64,000 nt of DNA from Halorubellus salinus (GTDB lineage Archaea > Halobacteriota > Halobacteria > Halobacteriales > Natrialbaceae), in contig NZ_JAJCVI010000005.1 in assembly GCF_020567525.1 (NCBI RefSeq), forward strand, positions 1 to 64,000, given 5' to 3'. The translations under genes and the position numbers were made by a program. Position 1 is the first letter of the stretch, and each line of letters begins with the position of its first letter. The notes beneath the pieces are model-generated. The model searched no databases, was not told where the DNA came from, and saw only the letters and a list, made by a program, of their open reading frames with translations. Shown piece by piece: positions 52,143 to 61,200 of this stretch.

Positions 52143-53584
52143 TGGTACGTCTCCTCTAGGACGACGTCGCCTTGGTTATTCCGCACGGTCACGGTGTCGC
52201 CGGCGTTGTTCCAGATGGGTGACTCGCTCCCCCAGTACAGGTCCGCTGCCGTATCCGAGCCGCTGCCGGTATGCAGCGTGATGGTGTCGCCCGGGGCGAG
52301 CGTGGTTCCGTCCGGGACGGTGTACGTGTGACCCGCTTCGTCGGTGATCGTCCACCCGGAGAGGTCGAGGGTGCTGCTCCCGGTGTTCTCGAAGACGAGG
52401 TACTCGTCGTTCAGGTTCTCTCGGTCGTCGCCGTCGGCGTCTGCGTGCACGCGCTGGAGGGCGAGTTCGCTGTCACCTGCAGTCCTCGTGGTGCCGCCGT
52501 CCGTCGCGGCGGTCTCTGTCGTCTCGGTCTGCAGACTCCGCCCGTCGAGCACGCTGCGTTCGACGACCTCGCCACCGTCTCCAGGGGCCACTGGGTCGGC
52601 CTCCCTGAGCTTGCTGGGGGCCGTGGGCGCAGCCGCTTGCGTCCGCACCGACACGCGCTCGCCGTCACTCACGAGCACGACGTTCCCGTGGGTTGCCGTC
52701 CAGTACGTCGGGATCAACCGCGAACTCAGTCGCTCGAGCACGGCCTCGGTCGGATGGCCGTACTGCGAATCGTACGCGCTCGAGATGACCACGAACTGTG
52801 GCTTGACGGTATCCAGAAGCCCGCCGCTCGTCGACGACGACGAGCCGTGATGCCCCGCTTTCAGGACCGTCGCGTTCAGTCGCTCGCCGTACTCCTCGAC
52901 CAGGTACGCCTCCTGGTCGTCCTCCGCGTCTCCCGTCAGGAGGACGCTCGTCCGCCCGAAGGAGAGCTTCAGGACGATACTGTTCTCGTTCCGTGCTTCG
53001 TTCTCCAGGTACGGCTCGGGCGGCCCGAACACGCCGACGTCGACGCCCTCGAACCGGATGGAATCGCCCGCTCGCGTCTCGTACAGCGTCACGCCGTGTG
53101 CTTCTATCGCGTCGAGGTACTGGCTGTACGTCTGCGTGCTCGCTGCGACCCCCGGGTCGTAGACCGCGCCGATGCCGTCCGCGTCCGTCTCGTAGTACTC
53201 GATGATCGCGGCGTTCCCACCGATGTGGTCGGCGTCGTTGTGCGACACGACCAGGTGGTCGATGCGGTCGACGTCGTGCGCCCGCAGGTACGCGAGGACG
53301 TGCTCGCCGTCGTCCCGATAGTGCCCGGTATCGTAGAGCATCGTCTCTCCCGTCGGCCCGACGATCAACACGCTCGCCGACTGCCCGACGTTGATGTAGT
53401 GCACCTCCAGCGACCCGTTCTGCCCGCCACTGGCCGGGTCGGTCGATGCTATCGTCGAGTCTGGGGCATCGTCGGCGGTCCCACTGGGTTCGGTCTCCAT
53501 CGCTGGCGCCGCACTCAAACACCCTGCCGAGACCACGAAGAGGGCCACTGCGAGGACAGCTATCGTCCGGTTCCAGCCTCTCAT
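52139..53584 (-). CDS. ComEC-like MBL-fold lipoprotein with lamin-tail domain
   Basis: The protein has 481 residues from the ATG at 53584 (MRGWNRTIAVLAVAL). A signal with lipobox (VSAGC) anchors it outside. Residues about 60-300 are a metallo-beta-lactamase domain of the ComEC/Rec2 type, with SHNDADHIGG, TGDAEDDQEA and KAGHHGSSSS. It lacks the membrane channel of full ComEC. The last ~120 residues are a lamin-tail/LTD fold (NDEYLVFENTGSSTLDLSGWTI), a frequent partner of extracellular nucleases. It is likely an exported hydrolase acting on nucleic acid or nucleotides. A CTTTACCATT box lies about 30 bases upstream. Confidence 0.9.
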   Translation of the reverse strand: MRGWNRTIAVLAVALFVVSAGCLSAAPAMETEPSGTADDAPDSTIASTDPASGGQNGSLEVHYINVGQSASVLIVGPTGETMLYDTGHYRDDGEHVLAYLRAHDVDRIDHLVVSHNDADHIGGNAAIIEYYETDADGIGAVYDPGVAASTQTYSQYLDAIEAHGVTLYETRAGDSIRFEGVDVGVFGPPEPYLENEARNENSIVLKLSFGRTSVLLTGDAEDDQEAYLVEEYGERLNATVLKAGHHGSSSSTSGGLLDTVKPQFVVISSAYDSQYGHPTEAVLERLSSRLIPTYWTATHGNVVLVSDGERVSVRTQAAAPTAPSKLREADPVAPGDGGEVVERSVLDGRSLQTETTETAATDGGTTRTAGDSELALQRVHADADGDDRENLNDEYLVFENTGSSTLDLSGWTITDEAGHTYTVPDGTTLAPGDTITLHTGSGSDTAADLYWGSESPIWNNAGDTVTVRNNQGDVVLEETYQ

Positions 53585-53906
53585 ACGACCCAGTTCGACA
53601 CCCAATGGTAAAGAGCCACATACCAAGGCAATCCTTCGCGTCCGCGGCGACCTGTGTCGGCCTGAGGGCCGTTCGCGTCCGTGGTCGCCCCGGGAAGGTC
53701 GCCGAGCGTCTCGACTTCGAACCGCTGCACAGGTCACGGAAGCGCGACGGGAGAGGAAGCGCGACGGGAGCGTACGACCTCGGGCCAGCGCGAGACGTAG
53801 TGCCTGCGCGAGCGTCACGCGTGGTGAGCCACGCTGTCCCGATCGTCCGATCGATGACGCGGTCCGTCAGTCGGTGACGCGCCCCGTCTGTCGGCGACGC
53901 GGTCCG
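53585..53906. other. Spacer with 20-bp tandem repeats; no gene
   Basis: No gene is seen. The right part holds a short tandem array (53855-53925, listed separately); the left part holds the promoter of the lipoprotein gene. Confidence 0.5.
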
Positions 53907-53925
53907 TCAGTCGGTGACGCGGTCG
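53855..53925. repeat. 20-bp tandem repeats at the 3' end of a histidine kinase gene
   Basis: Units start at 53855, 53875 and 53895, with a partial fourth at 53915. All begin (T/C)GACGCG and end GTCGG. The array covers the kinase stop at 53907 and its last codons. Confidence 0.7.
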
Positions 53926-55298
53926 AACGTCACCTGGATGCGGTTCCCGTCGTCGCTCGACTCGACCGTTATCTCGCCGTTCGAGCGTTCGACGAGCCAG
54001 TAGACGAGCCAGAGGCCGAGGCCGCTAGAGTGGTAGACGTCGGTCATGTCGTGGTCGCCGGTGAGGACGTTCGCTTCGATGCCGGGGATGGGAGTTGCGT
54101 TGTCGGTGACCGTGACCGTGACCTCGTCGGTGCCCTCGGTGACGGTGACGTGAACGGCTGGCTCGGGGTCGTCGTTGTGGTGGATGGCGTTCTCGAGCAG
54201 TTCGGTGATGGCGGCGTCGAGGCCGTCGATACAGCGTGCACGAGCGGCGTCCGGACACGCCACGTCGACGGTGCTGTTCGGGTATCGGTCGTCGATGCGT
54301 GCGACGCACTCTTCGACGGTGGCGGCGACGTCGACGCGGTGCCTGGACGCGTCGGCGTCCAGGCGTTCGATGAGCGCCCGGCCTTTCTCGGCGCTTTCGA
54401 GGAGCGCTTCGGCGGTGTCGCAGATGACGTCGGTGTGCGGGGCGGCGTCCGGGTACGCGTCCGCGATGCGTCGGGCTTCGCCGAGGACGACCGTGAGGTC
54501 GTTCCGGAGGTTGTGCCGGAGGAGCGTATCGATGACGTAGAGTTGGCGTTCGCGACGCCGACGGTCGGTGACGTCGCGCGTGAACCCGGTGATGCGGACG
54601 ACCTCGCCGTCCTCGATTATCGGTTCGGCCTGCACCCACACCCACGTCCCGTAGCCGTCCGTCGAGTCGGCGCGGTACTCGATGCTCTGGGAGTCACCAG
54701 TGGCGAGCGCGGCCATCGCCTCCTCGACGCGCGGTACGTCCTCGGGGTGGACGGTGTCGAGGAACGACGTCGGGTCCGCGTAGAGTTCCTCGACGTCCCC
54801 GCCGTAGACGTCCTCGTACGCGGGGTTGACGAAGAGGAGTTCCGTCCAGTCGGCGCTGAACATCCAGAGGACGTCGCCCGTGGTCGCGGCGAGCTCCTGG
54901 AGGCGCGAGGTCGTCTCCTGTCGGTCGCGTTCCGCGGTGACGCGGTCCGTGATGTCGCGCGAGCTGACGACGTACCCGTCGAGGTCGTCGTCCGTGCAGT
55001 TCGACAGCCGGGATTCGAACGTCACCCACGAGCCGTCCGCGTGCCGGAACCGGTACGTGGCGGTGTCCTCGGCGTACCCGTCCGCGTGGACGAGGCGTTC
55101 GAACGCGGTCCTGATGGCGTCGACGTCCTCGGGGTGGATGTAATCGAACGCGTTCGTACCGAGGACGTCCTCGGGGTCGTACCCGAGGGTGCGCCGGATC
55201 GCCTCGTTGGCGTACGTGACGTCGCCGTGCTCGTCGACCACGACGATCTTGTCCTGGGCGTGGTCGAGAAGGACGTCGAACGACCCGGACGGTACCAT
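53907..55298 (-). CDS. PAS-PAS histidine kinase (cytoplasmic)
   Basis: The protein has 463 residues. Two PAS domains (about 8-120, with NEAIRRTLGYDPEDVLGTNAF, and 130-245, with NPAYEDVYGGDVEELY) lead to a haloarchaeal HisKA helix (LLRHNLRNDLTVVLGEARRI) and a HATPase domain (ELLENAIHHNDDPEP, SSGLGLWLVYWLVE). The G1-box aspartate region reads VTVTDNATPIPG. No membrane segment is seen, so the signal is internal. No response regulator is nearby, which is usual for haloarchaeal orphan kinases. The 3' end lies in a 20-bp tandem array. Confidence 0.9.
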   Translation of the reverse strand: MVPSGSFDVLLDHAQDKIVVVDEHGDVTYANEAIRRTLGYDPEDVLGTNAFDYIHPEDVDAIRTAFERLVHADGYAEDTATYRFRHADGSWVTFESRLSNCTDDDLDGYVVSSRDITDRVTAERDRQETTSRLQELAATTGDVLWMFSADWTELLFVNPAYEDVYGGDVEELYADPTSFLDTVHPEDVPRVEEAMAALATGDSQSIEYRADSTDGYGTWVWVQAEPIIEDGEVVRITGFTRDVTDRRRRERQLYVIDTLLRHNLRNDLTVVLGEARRIADAYPDAAPHTDVICDTAEALLESAEKGRALIERLDADASRHRVDVAATVEECVARIDDRYPNSTVDVACPDAARARCIDGLDAAITELLENAIHHNDDPEPAVHVTVTEGTDEVTVTVTDNATPIPGIEANVLTGDHDMTDVYHSSGLGLWLVYWLVERSNGEITVESSDDGNRIQVTFDRVTD

Positions 55299-55548
55299 TG
55301 ACTAGAGTCGTAGGAGCCTGGAGGCGTATAGATGCGTCGACAAGTTATTACGGAAAGTCAAGGAGAAAGCCCCGCTCTTCAGGGCGGGGATGAATCCGAC
55401 AACGTTGACGCCGACCACCAGTTCAACGCTCGGCAGGATATTCCTCGCTCGAACCCATACGTTCAAGTAACGATATCGACATAGGTTACGTATAGCGAAA
55501 CAGGTCGTCACCCGCACCTACACTGCGTCCATACGGAACCAGTCACGG

Positions 55549-56772
55549 GTGTCTGACGACCTTGACTCGCTCGGGTTCGCAGCCTCGAAGCTCTGGAACG
55601 TCGGACGATGGGTCTGCGACCGAGTCTGGTCAGAGATAGGCCACATCCCCGGCCACAACGAACTCACCGCGTACCTCAAGAGCCACGAACGCTACGATGA
55701 CCTGCATTCGCAGTCAAGTCAGCGAGTCCTCCAAGAACTCGCTGAGGCGTTCAACGGCTGGTACGGCAAACGACGCAACGGAGACACACGAGCGAACCCG
55801 CCGAAGTACCGCAAACACGGTGACGACCACCCGCGAAGCACGGTCACGTTCAAAGCCGCCGGCTTCAAACTCGACACCCAGTACAACCGCGTCCGACTCA
55901 GCAAAGGCTCGAACTCGAAAGACTACTGGTCGGACTTCATCCTGTGCGAGTACCAAACCCGCCCCGACGTTGATCTCTCGACCGTGGAGAGCGTTCAACA
56001 GGTTCGGGCGGTGTGGACTGGTGAGGAGTGGGAACTGCACTTCGTGTGCAAGGTCGAGATCGAGGTTGCTGACTCTCCCGGTGAGAAGACGGTGGGTGTT
56101 GACCTCGGGATCAACAACTTCGCCGCACTCGCCTACGAGGACGGCCACAGCGAGCTGTACCCCTTGAACTGTCTAAAACAGGACGACTACTACTTCAGCA
56201 AACGTCTCGCAAGGTGCGACAACTCGGATTCCGAGCAAGCAAACCGATTGAACCAGAAGAAGTCGGCTCGCCGCACCCACTACTTCCACACGCTCTCGAA
56301 ACACATTGTCCAACGGTGTGTGGAAGAAGGGGTTGGAACGATTGTGGTGGGCGACCTTTCGGGCATCCGCAAGGACGCCGAGAGCGATGAGTCGACGAAC
56401 TGGGGCACGCACGGCAATCTCGACCTGCACTTGTGGGCGTTCGACCGCTTCACCTCGATGCTTGAGTACAAGGCCGAGATGGAGGGTATCTCGGTTGAGG
56501 AAGTGTCCGAGCGAGACACGAGCAAGACGTGTTCGTGGTGTGGTCGCAAGCGTGATGCGAACCGTGTGGAACGCGGGTTGTACGTGTGTGACGACTGTGG
56601 GACGGTGGCGAACGCGGACGTGAACGGCGCTGAGAACATCCGACAGCAAGTATCTCCGAGTCTCGCCTGGGATGGGGGAGATAGGAGTAACGGCTGGTTG
56701 GCACAGCCATCGACGTACCTGTTCGATTCGGAGAGCGGCTGCTTCGCACCGCGAGAACAGGCCACGTCGTAG
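55549..56772 (+). CDS. tnpB: TnpB (IS1341-type), probable RNA-guided nuclease relative, start codon decayed
   Basis: The protein has 407 residues from a GTG at 55549. In-frame codons upstream (55492-55548) read IAKQVVTRTYTASIRNQSR, which looks like the usual TnpB N-terminus with its ATG changed to ATA at 55492-55494. If so, about 19 residues are lost or initiation is non-standard. RuvC motifs are GVDLGINNFAAL (Asp present), VVGDLSGIRKD (Gly where many TnpBs have the catalytic Glu), and NADVNGAENIR (Asp present). A zinc finger lies between (CSWCGRK and CDDCGTV). Activity as a nuclease is doubtful on both counts. Confidence 0.85.
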   Translation: MSDDLDSLGFAASKLWNVGRWVCDRVWSEIGHIPGHNELTAYLKSHERYDDLHSQSSQRVLQELAEAFNGWYGKRRNGDTRANPPKYRKHGDDHPRSTVTFKAAGFKLDTQYNRVRLSKGSNSKDYWSDFILCEYQTRPDVDLSTVESVQQVRAVWTGEEWELHFVCKVEIEVADSPGEKTVGVDLGINNFAALAYEDGHSELYPLNCLKQDDYYFSKRLARCDNSDSEQANRLNQKKSARRTHYFHTLSKHIVQRCVEEGVGTIVVGDLSGIRKDAESDESTNWGTHGNLDLHLWAFDRFTSMLEYKAEMEGISVEEVSERDTSKTCSWCGRKRDANRVERGLYVCDDCGTVANADVNGAENIRQQVSPSLAWDGGDRSNGWLAQPSTYLFDSESGCFAPREQATS

Positions 56773-56796
56773 ACCACAATATCCCAACGCGGGAAT

Positions 56797-56819
56797 CCTC
56801 GCCCTTCAGGGCGGGGAGG
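56797..56819 (+). repeat. Right-end hairpin of the TnpB element
   Basis: CCTCGCC-CTTCA-GGGCGGGGAGG forms a strong stem. In IS605-type elements this end is the transposase hairpin and also the end of the guide (omega) RNA made from the tnpB 3' region. Confidence 0.6.
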
Positions 56820-56822
56820 ATG

Positions 56823-57188
56823 TCAATCGTCGGCGGCGTGTGCGTCGTCGTCGTAGGGGTCGACGTAGAGGTTGACGCCGAGGATGGTTATCTCCTGGTC
56901 GCTCGCGGGGTCGTCTGCGGGGAACTCCGGCTGCACGTACTGGTAGGAGCGCTCGCGGACGACGTACGCCTGGTCGTCGACGTCGAGGTCGCCTTCCGCG
57001 CGAGCGTCGCCGTCGCTCCGGTCGATGGGGAGCGACCCGAACTCGACGACTTCGCCGACCTCCGGGACGGGGAGCTGGGACGCAAAGCGCGTCTCGAGGA
57101 GTTCTTCGGTGTCGTCGTCGCGGAAGTAGTGGTACGTCTGGTTCGGTGCGCGCGGGCCGGCGTTCACGTCGATGCTCGGGTCCGTCAT
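56823..57188 (-). CDS. Small acidic protein of unknown function, probable separate gene
   Basis: The protein has 121 residues from the ATG at 57188 (MTDPSIDVNAGPRAPNQ). It is acidic and soluble, with strand-rich segments (TYHYFRDDDTEELLETRF, DQEITILGVNLYVDPYDDD). A CTTATTTC box (57211-57218, minus strand) lies about 23-31 bases upstream and gives a leaderless start. No stop separates it from the upstream hydrolase frame, so it is also the C-terminal 121 residues of the 425-residue open frame. I consider the shorter gene the ancestral unit. Its last residues lie next to the TnpB element end. Confidence 0.6.
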   Translation of the reverse strand: MTDPSIDVNAGPRAPNQTYHYFRDDDTEELLETRFASQLPVPEVGEVVEFGSLPIDRSDGDARAEGDLDVDDQAYVVRERSYQYVQPEFPADDPASDQEITILGVNLYVDPYDDDAHAADD

Positions 57189-58100
57189 GCCTGTGGGTTC
57201 TCCGGACCGTGAAATAAGGGTTGGGTGCGGGCGAGTCGAGGACGCGTTCGCGGGAGTCGGACAGCGGTCGAACGCCTCGCAGAGCCAGTCCGCGACCGCG
57301 ACGGCGAGCCGGTCGTGCGCGGTCGGGTACGAGACGGTCGCGCGCTGACCGCGCGCCTGCCCGTAGTACCAGCCGGCCTGCGAGTGATTCATGCCGTCGA
57401 TGCGGACGACGCTCGCGTTCGCCGGGAGGTTCCCCATGGTCTCCTGGAAGCGCTCGCGGTCCAGAACCACGTCGCGCGTCCCGACCACCGACAGTGCCGG
57501 GATGCGCTCGACGGGGCGGTCGCAGTACGCGCCGACGAGCAGGAGGCCGTCGACGCGCCCCGGGTTCGCGTTCGCGTACCGGCACGCCATCGCCCCACCG
57601 AGCGAGTGCCCGCCGACGACCCACTCGTCGATGCCGCGCTCGTCGTCGATCACCGCGCTCGCCTTCCCCTGCGAGAGCACCGCGAGGTTCGCCCGCATCC
57701 TCGGAACGAACACCGTCACGCCAGTCGCTTCGACGACGCGCGCCGCCGACGACAGGTACGCGTCCGGCGCCACGCGCCCACCCGGATAGAACACCACGCC
57801 GACGCCGTCACCCGCACGCCGCGTCCCCGCGTCCAGCGCATCGGTCGGCCGCACCACGAACCCGCCGTACGCCCGCTCGACGCTCACGTTCGCGTTCGCA
57901 CGCACCGACTCGGTGACGTCCGCCGGCGCATGGAACCCCAGCACGCCGAAGTACACGTAGAACCCAGCCGCGGCGAGCACGACGACAACGAGGACGCCCA
58001 CGGCGACCACCCCAAGCCAGCGACGACGCGACCACGACGGCACCCGGTCCCGGACGTCATCCACGAACGACGATTGCACGCCACAGCACACGCACACCAC
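56823..58100 (-). CDS. Alpha/beta hydrolase with N-terminal membrane anchor, reading through into the next gene
   Basis: Residues 1 to about 300 form an alpha/beta hydrolase (Abhydrolase/DUF-type lipase fold). There is an N-terminal membrane segment (WLGVVAVGVLVVVVLAAAGFYVYF), the nucleophile elbow VVGGHSLGGAM with the Ser, the acid region VVGTRDVVLDRE, and a late His in MNHSQAGWYYGQ. GTG starts at 58100, 58097 and 58079 are possible. The hydrolase should end near AVADWLCEAFDR, but no stop occurs. The frame crosses what looks like a promoter and joins the next gene at its Met. A lost stop codon is more likely than a functional fusion. Confidence 0.7.
   Translation of the reverse strand: MVCVCCGVQSSFVDDVRDRVPSWSRRRWLGVVAVGVLVVVVLAAAGFYVYFGVLGFHAPADVTESVRANANVSVERAYGGFVVRPTDALDAGTRRAGDGVGVVFYPGGRVAPDAYLSSAARVVEATGVTVFVPRMRANLAVLSQGKASAVIDDERGIDEWVVGGHSLGGAMACRYANANPGRVDGLLLVGAYCDRPVERIPALSVVGTRDVVLDRERFQETMGNLPANASVVRIDGMNHSQAGWYYGQARGQRATVSYPTAHDRLAVAVADWLCEAFDRCPTPANASSTRPHPTLISRSGEPTGMTDPSIDVNAGPRAPNQTYHYFRDDDTEELLETRFASQLPVPEVGEVVEFGSLPIDRSDGDARAEGDLDVDDQAYVVRERSYQYVQPEFPADDPASDQEITILGVNLYVDPYDDDAHAADD
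57211..57218 (-). promoter_or_regulatory. Promoter box of the small acidic gene
   Basis: Read on the minus strand, CTTATTTC lies 23-30 bases before the ATG at 57188. It is inside the run-on hydrolase frame, which argues that the two products are normally separate. Confidence 0.5.
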
Positions 58101-58230
58101 CTACCTCAAACCACGTGGTCCCCACCACGACCCGCACCCGACCGCGGCCACAACCCGCACCCGACCGCATCGTTCACTTTCACCCGCCTTTGCGAACCTT
58201 CTTGAGTCGGCACGCGTCTAGAAGCGTGTA

Positions 58231-61200
58231 ATGGCTGCAGGGGACAACTCCGAACTCGTCGACGCGTTCCTCGACTTCTACCGCACCTACTACCGCGACG
58301 AAATCGGGAAGCTCGCACAGAACTACCCCACCGACCAGCGCTCGCTGTACATCGACTACGACGACCTCTACCGCTTCGACCCCGACCTCGCCGACGACTA
58401 CGAGAACCAACCCGAACAACTCCAGAAGTACGCCGAGGAAGCGCTGCGCCTCTACGACCTCCCCGTCGACGTCAAACTCGGGCAAGCGCACGTCCGCATG
58501 GACCCCCTCCCGGACTCCACGGACATCCGCGAGATCCGCGCCCGCCACGTCAACACGCTCGTCACCGTCCGCGGCACCGTCAACAAAGCCACCGACGTCC
58601 GCCCGAAGATGCAGGAAGCCGCGTTCGAATGCCAGCGCTGCGGCACCCTCACGCGCATCCCCCAATCCGGCGGCGACTTCCAGGAACCACACGAATGCGG
58701 CGGCTGCGAACGCCAGGGCCCGTTCGGCCTGAACTACGACCAATCCGAGTTCGTCGACTCCCAGAAACTCCGCGTCCAGGAATCACCCGAAGGCTTGCGG
58801 GGCGGCGAGACACCGCAGGCGATCGACGTCCAGATCGAGGACGACATCACCGGGAACGTCACGCCCGGCGACCACGTCGCCGCCACCGGCATCCTCCGCC
58901 TCGAACAACAGGGCAGCGACCAGGACAAGTCCGCGGTGTTCGACGTCTACATGGACGGCGTCAGCGTCGTCATCGACGAAGAAGACTTCGAGGACATGGA
59001 GATCACGGACGCCGACAAGGAAGCCATCTACGAACTCTCCAACAACCCCGACATCTACGAGAAGATGGTCGCCTCCGTCGCCCCCAGCATCTACGGGTAC
59101 GACGAGGAGAAGCTCTCCATGATCCTCCAGCTCTTCTCCGGCGTCACCAAACACCTCCCCGACGGCTCCCGCATCCGCGGCGACCTCCACATGTTGCTGA
59201 TAGGGGACCCTGGCACGGGGAAGTGCGTCTCAGGAGACACCAGGGTCACGCTCGTAGACGGGAGCGAACGCGAGATTCGCGACCTCGTCGAGTCGAACCT
59301 AAAAAATCCGAAGCCCGTCGACGACGGCGTCTGGGACCACGCCGACTTCGACGTCCCATCGCTTCAACCAGATGGAAGCATCGCAACCGAGTCCGCGACG
59401 AAGGTCTGGAAGCGCGACGCTCCCGACGAAATGTACCGCATCCGAACGTCCAGCGGTCGAGAAATCGACGTCACGCCATCTCACCCGTTGTTCGTCCAAC
59501 GAGACGCTGGATTCGAAGCAGTTCAAGCCGACGACCTCGAGAACGGCGAATTCGTGGCGAGACCGGGCGAGCTCGACGTCGGTGGAGACGACTTGCTCGA
59601 AGTTGGTTATCGGGAATCCAAGGCTCCGAACGCGGTTCGCCTCGAACTACCCGACGAGTGGACGCCCTGGCTAGCGCGGCTCGTCGGGTACGTTACTGCA
59701 GAAGGCTACGTCGAATACCGTGACGACAACACTGCGTTCATTTCGGTCACCAACAACGACGAAGAGGTATTGGATGCTGTGGGAGATGGTCTGGACCGGT
59801 TGGGACTGAACTATTCGACGCGACAAAGCCACGAGGGCAAGACGGCGAGCGAGATCCTCTGCTGTTCGGGCGAGTTCGCGAGTTTCCTCGAGAATCTCGA
59901 ACCAACGCTCCTCGAGGGTTCGGCATCCAAAACCGTCCCCGGTGCGATATTCCGTGCCTCTCGAGCTACGCAACGTGCGTTCCTTCAGGCGTTCATCGAA
60001 GGGGAGGGTCACGTGACGTCGACGCAGCGGGAAATCACGGTTGCGTCGATGAGTCGGGAACTGCTGGAAGGCGTTCGGACTCTCCTCCTCAGATTCGGCA
60101 TACAGAGTCAACTCCACCCGCGTCAGAACGATAGTCACCGGCTTCGCGTCAGCGGGTTCGAGGCGACAAAGTACGTTCGCAAAATCGGGTTCCTGACTGA
60201 CCGCAAGCAATCTGTCGGCGACGAATACACGGATGGGGTGGGGAATACGAACCGAGACGTGATTCCGGACGTCGGCACGGTTTGTCGACGCGTCCGCGAG
60301 GGGCTCGGACTCACTCAGTCCGACTGTGGCCTCCCGAGATCGACGTACCAGCACTACGAGCGAGGTGACCGAAATCCAAGTAGAGAGAGCCTCCTGACCG
60401 TCGTCGAGACATTCGAGGACGCACTCGTCGAACAGCCAGACCCAACTCCGAGTGGTCAAATCGCCGACGGTGGCAGCCTCCGCGCAGCGATCACCGGCCT
60501 CCGTCATCTCGCAGAAGGAGACGTCCACTGGGACCGAATCGACTCGATTGAGACGTACGAACCCGACGGCGAGTGGGTGTACGACCTCGAAGTTGCCGGG
60601 ACGCACACGTACGTCTCGAATGGCATCATCTCGCATAACTCACAGCTCCTCTCCTACATCAAGAACGTCGCTCCCAGATCCGTCTATACGTCGGGTAAAG
60701 GCTCCAGCTCGGCGGGTTTGACCGCGGCGGCTGTGAGGGACGATTTCGGTGACGGCCAGCAGTGGTCGCTGGAGGCCGGTGCGCTCGTGTTGGCTGACCG
60801 AGGGATTGCGGCGGTGGACGAGCTGGACAAGATGGCGCCGGACGACCGGTCGGCGATGCACCAGGCGTTGGAGCAGCAGGAGATCTCGGTGTCGAAGGCG
60901 GGTATCAACGCGACGTTGAAGTCGCGGTGTTCGCTGCTGGGTGCGGCGAACCCGAAGTACGGGCGGTTCGACCAGTACGAGCCGATCGGCGAGCAGATCG
61001 ACCTCGAGCCGGCGCTGATATCGCGGTTCGACCTGATCTTCACGGTGACGGATCAGCCGGACGAGGAGGAGGACCGGAATCTCGCGCAGCACATCCTGAA
61101 CACGAACTACGCTGGCGAGCTGTCGACGCAGCGCTCGAAGATGACGAACGTGGACGTGTCGGACGACGAGATCGATGCGGTGACGGCGGACGTGGACCCG

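Larger units (their letters stand above)
55362..56822 (+). mobile_element. TnpB-only IS200/IS605 (IS1341-type) element
   Basis: The left end has a hairpin at 55370-55389 (CCCCGC...GCGGGG). The right end has a stronger hairpin near 56797-56819 (CCTCGCC...GGCGGGGAGG). tnpB lies between them, and no tnpA is present. Both ends resemble the left-end remnant at 1-112. The exact outer boundaries are estimated, because IS605-type elements make no target duplication. Confidence 0.75.
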
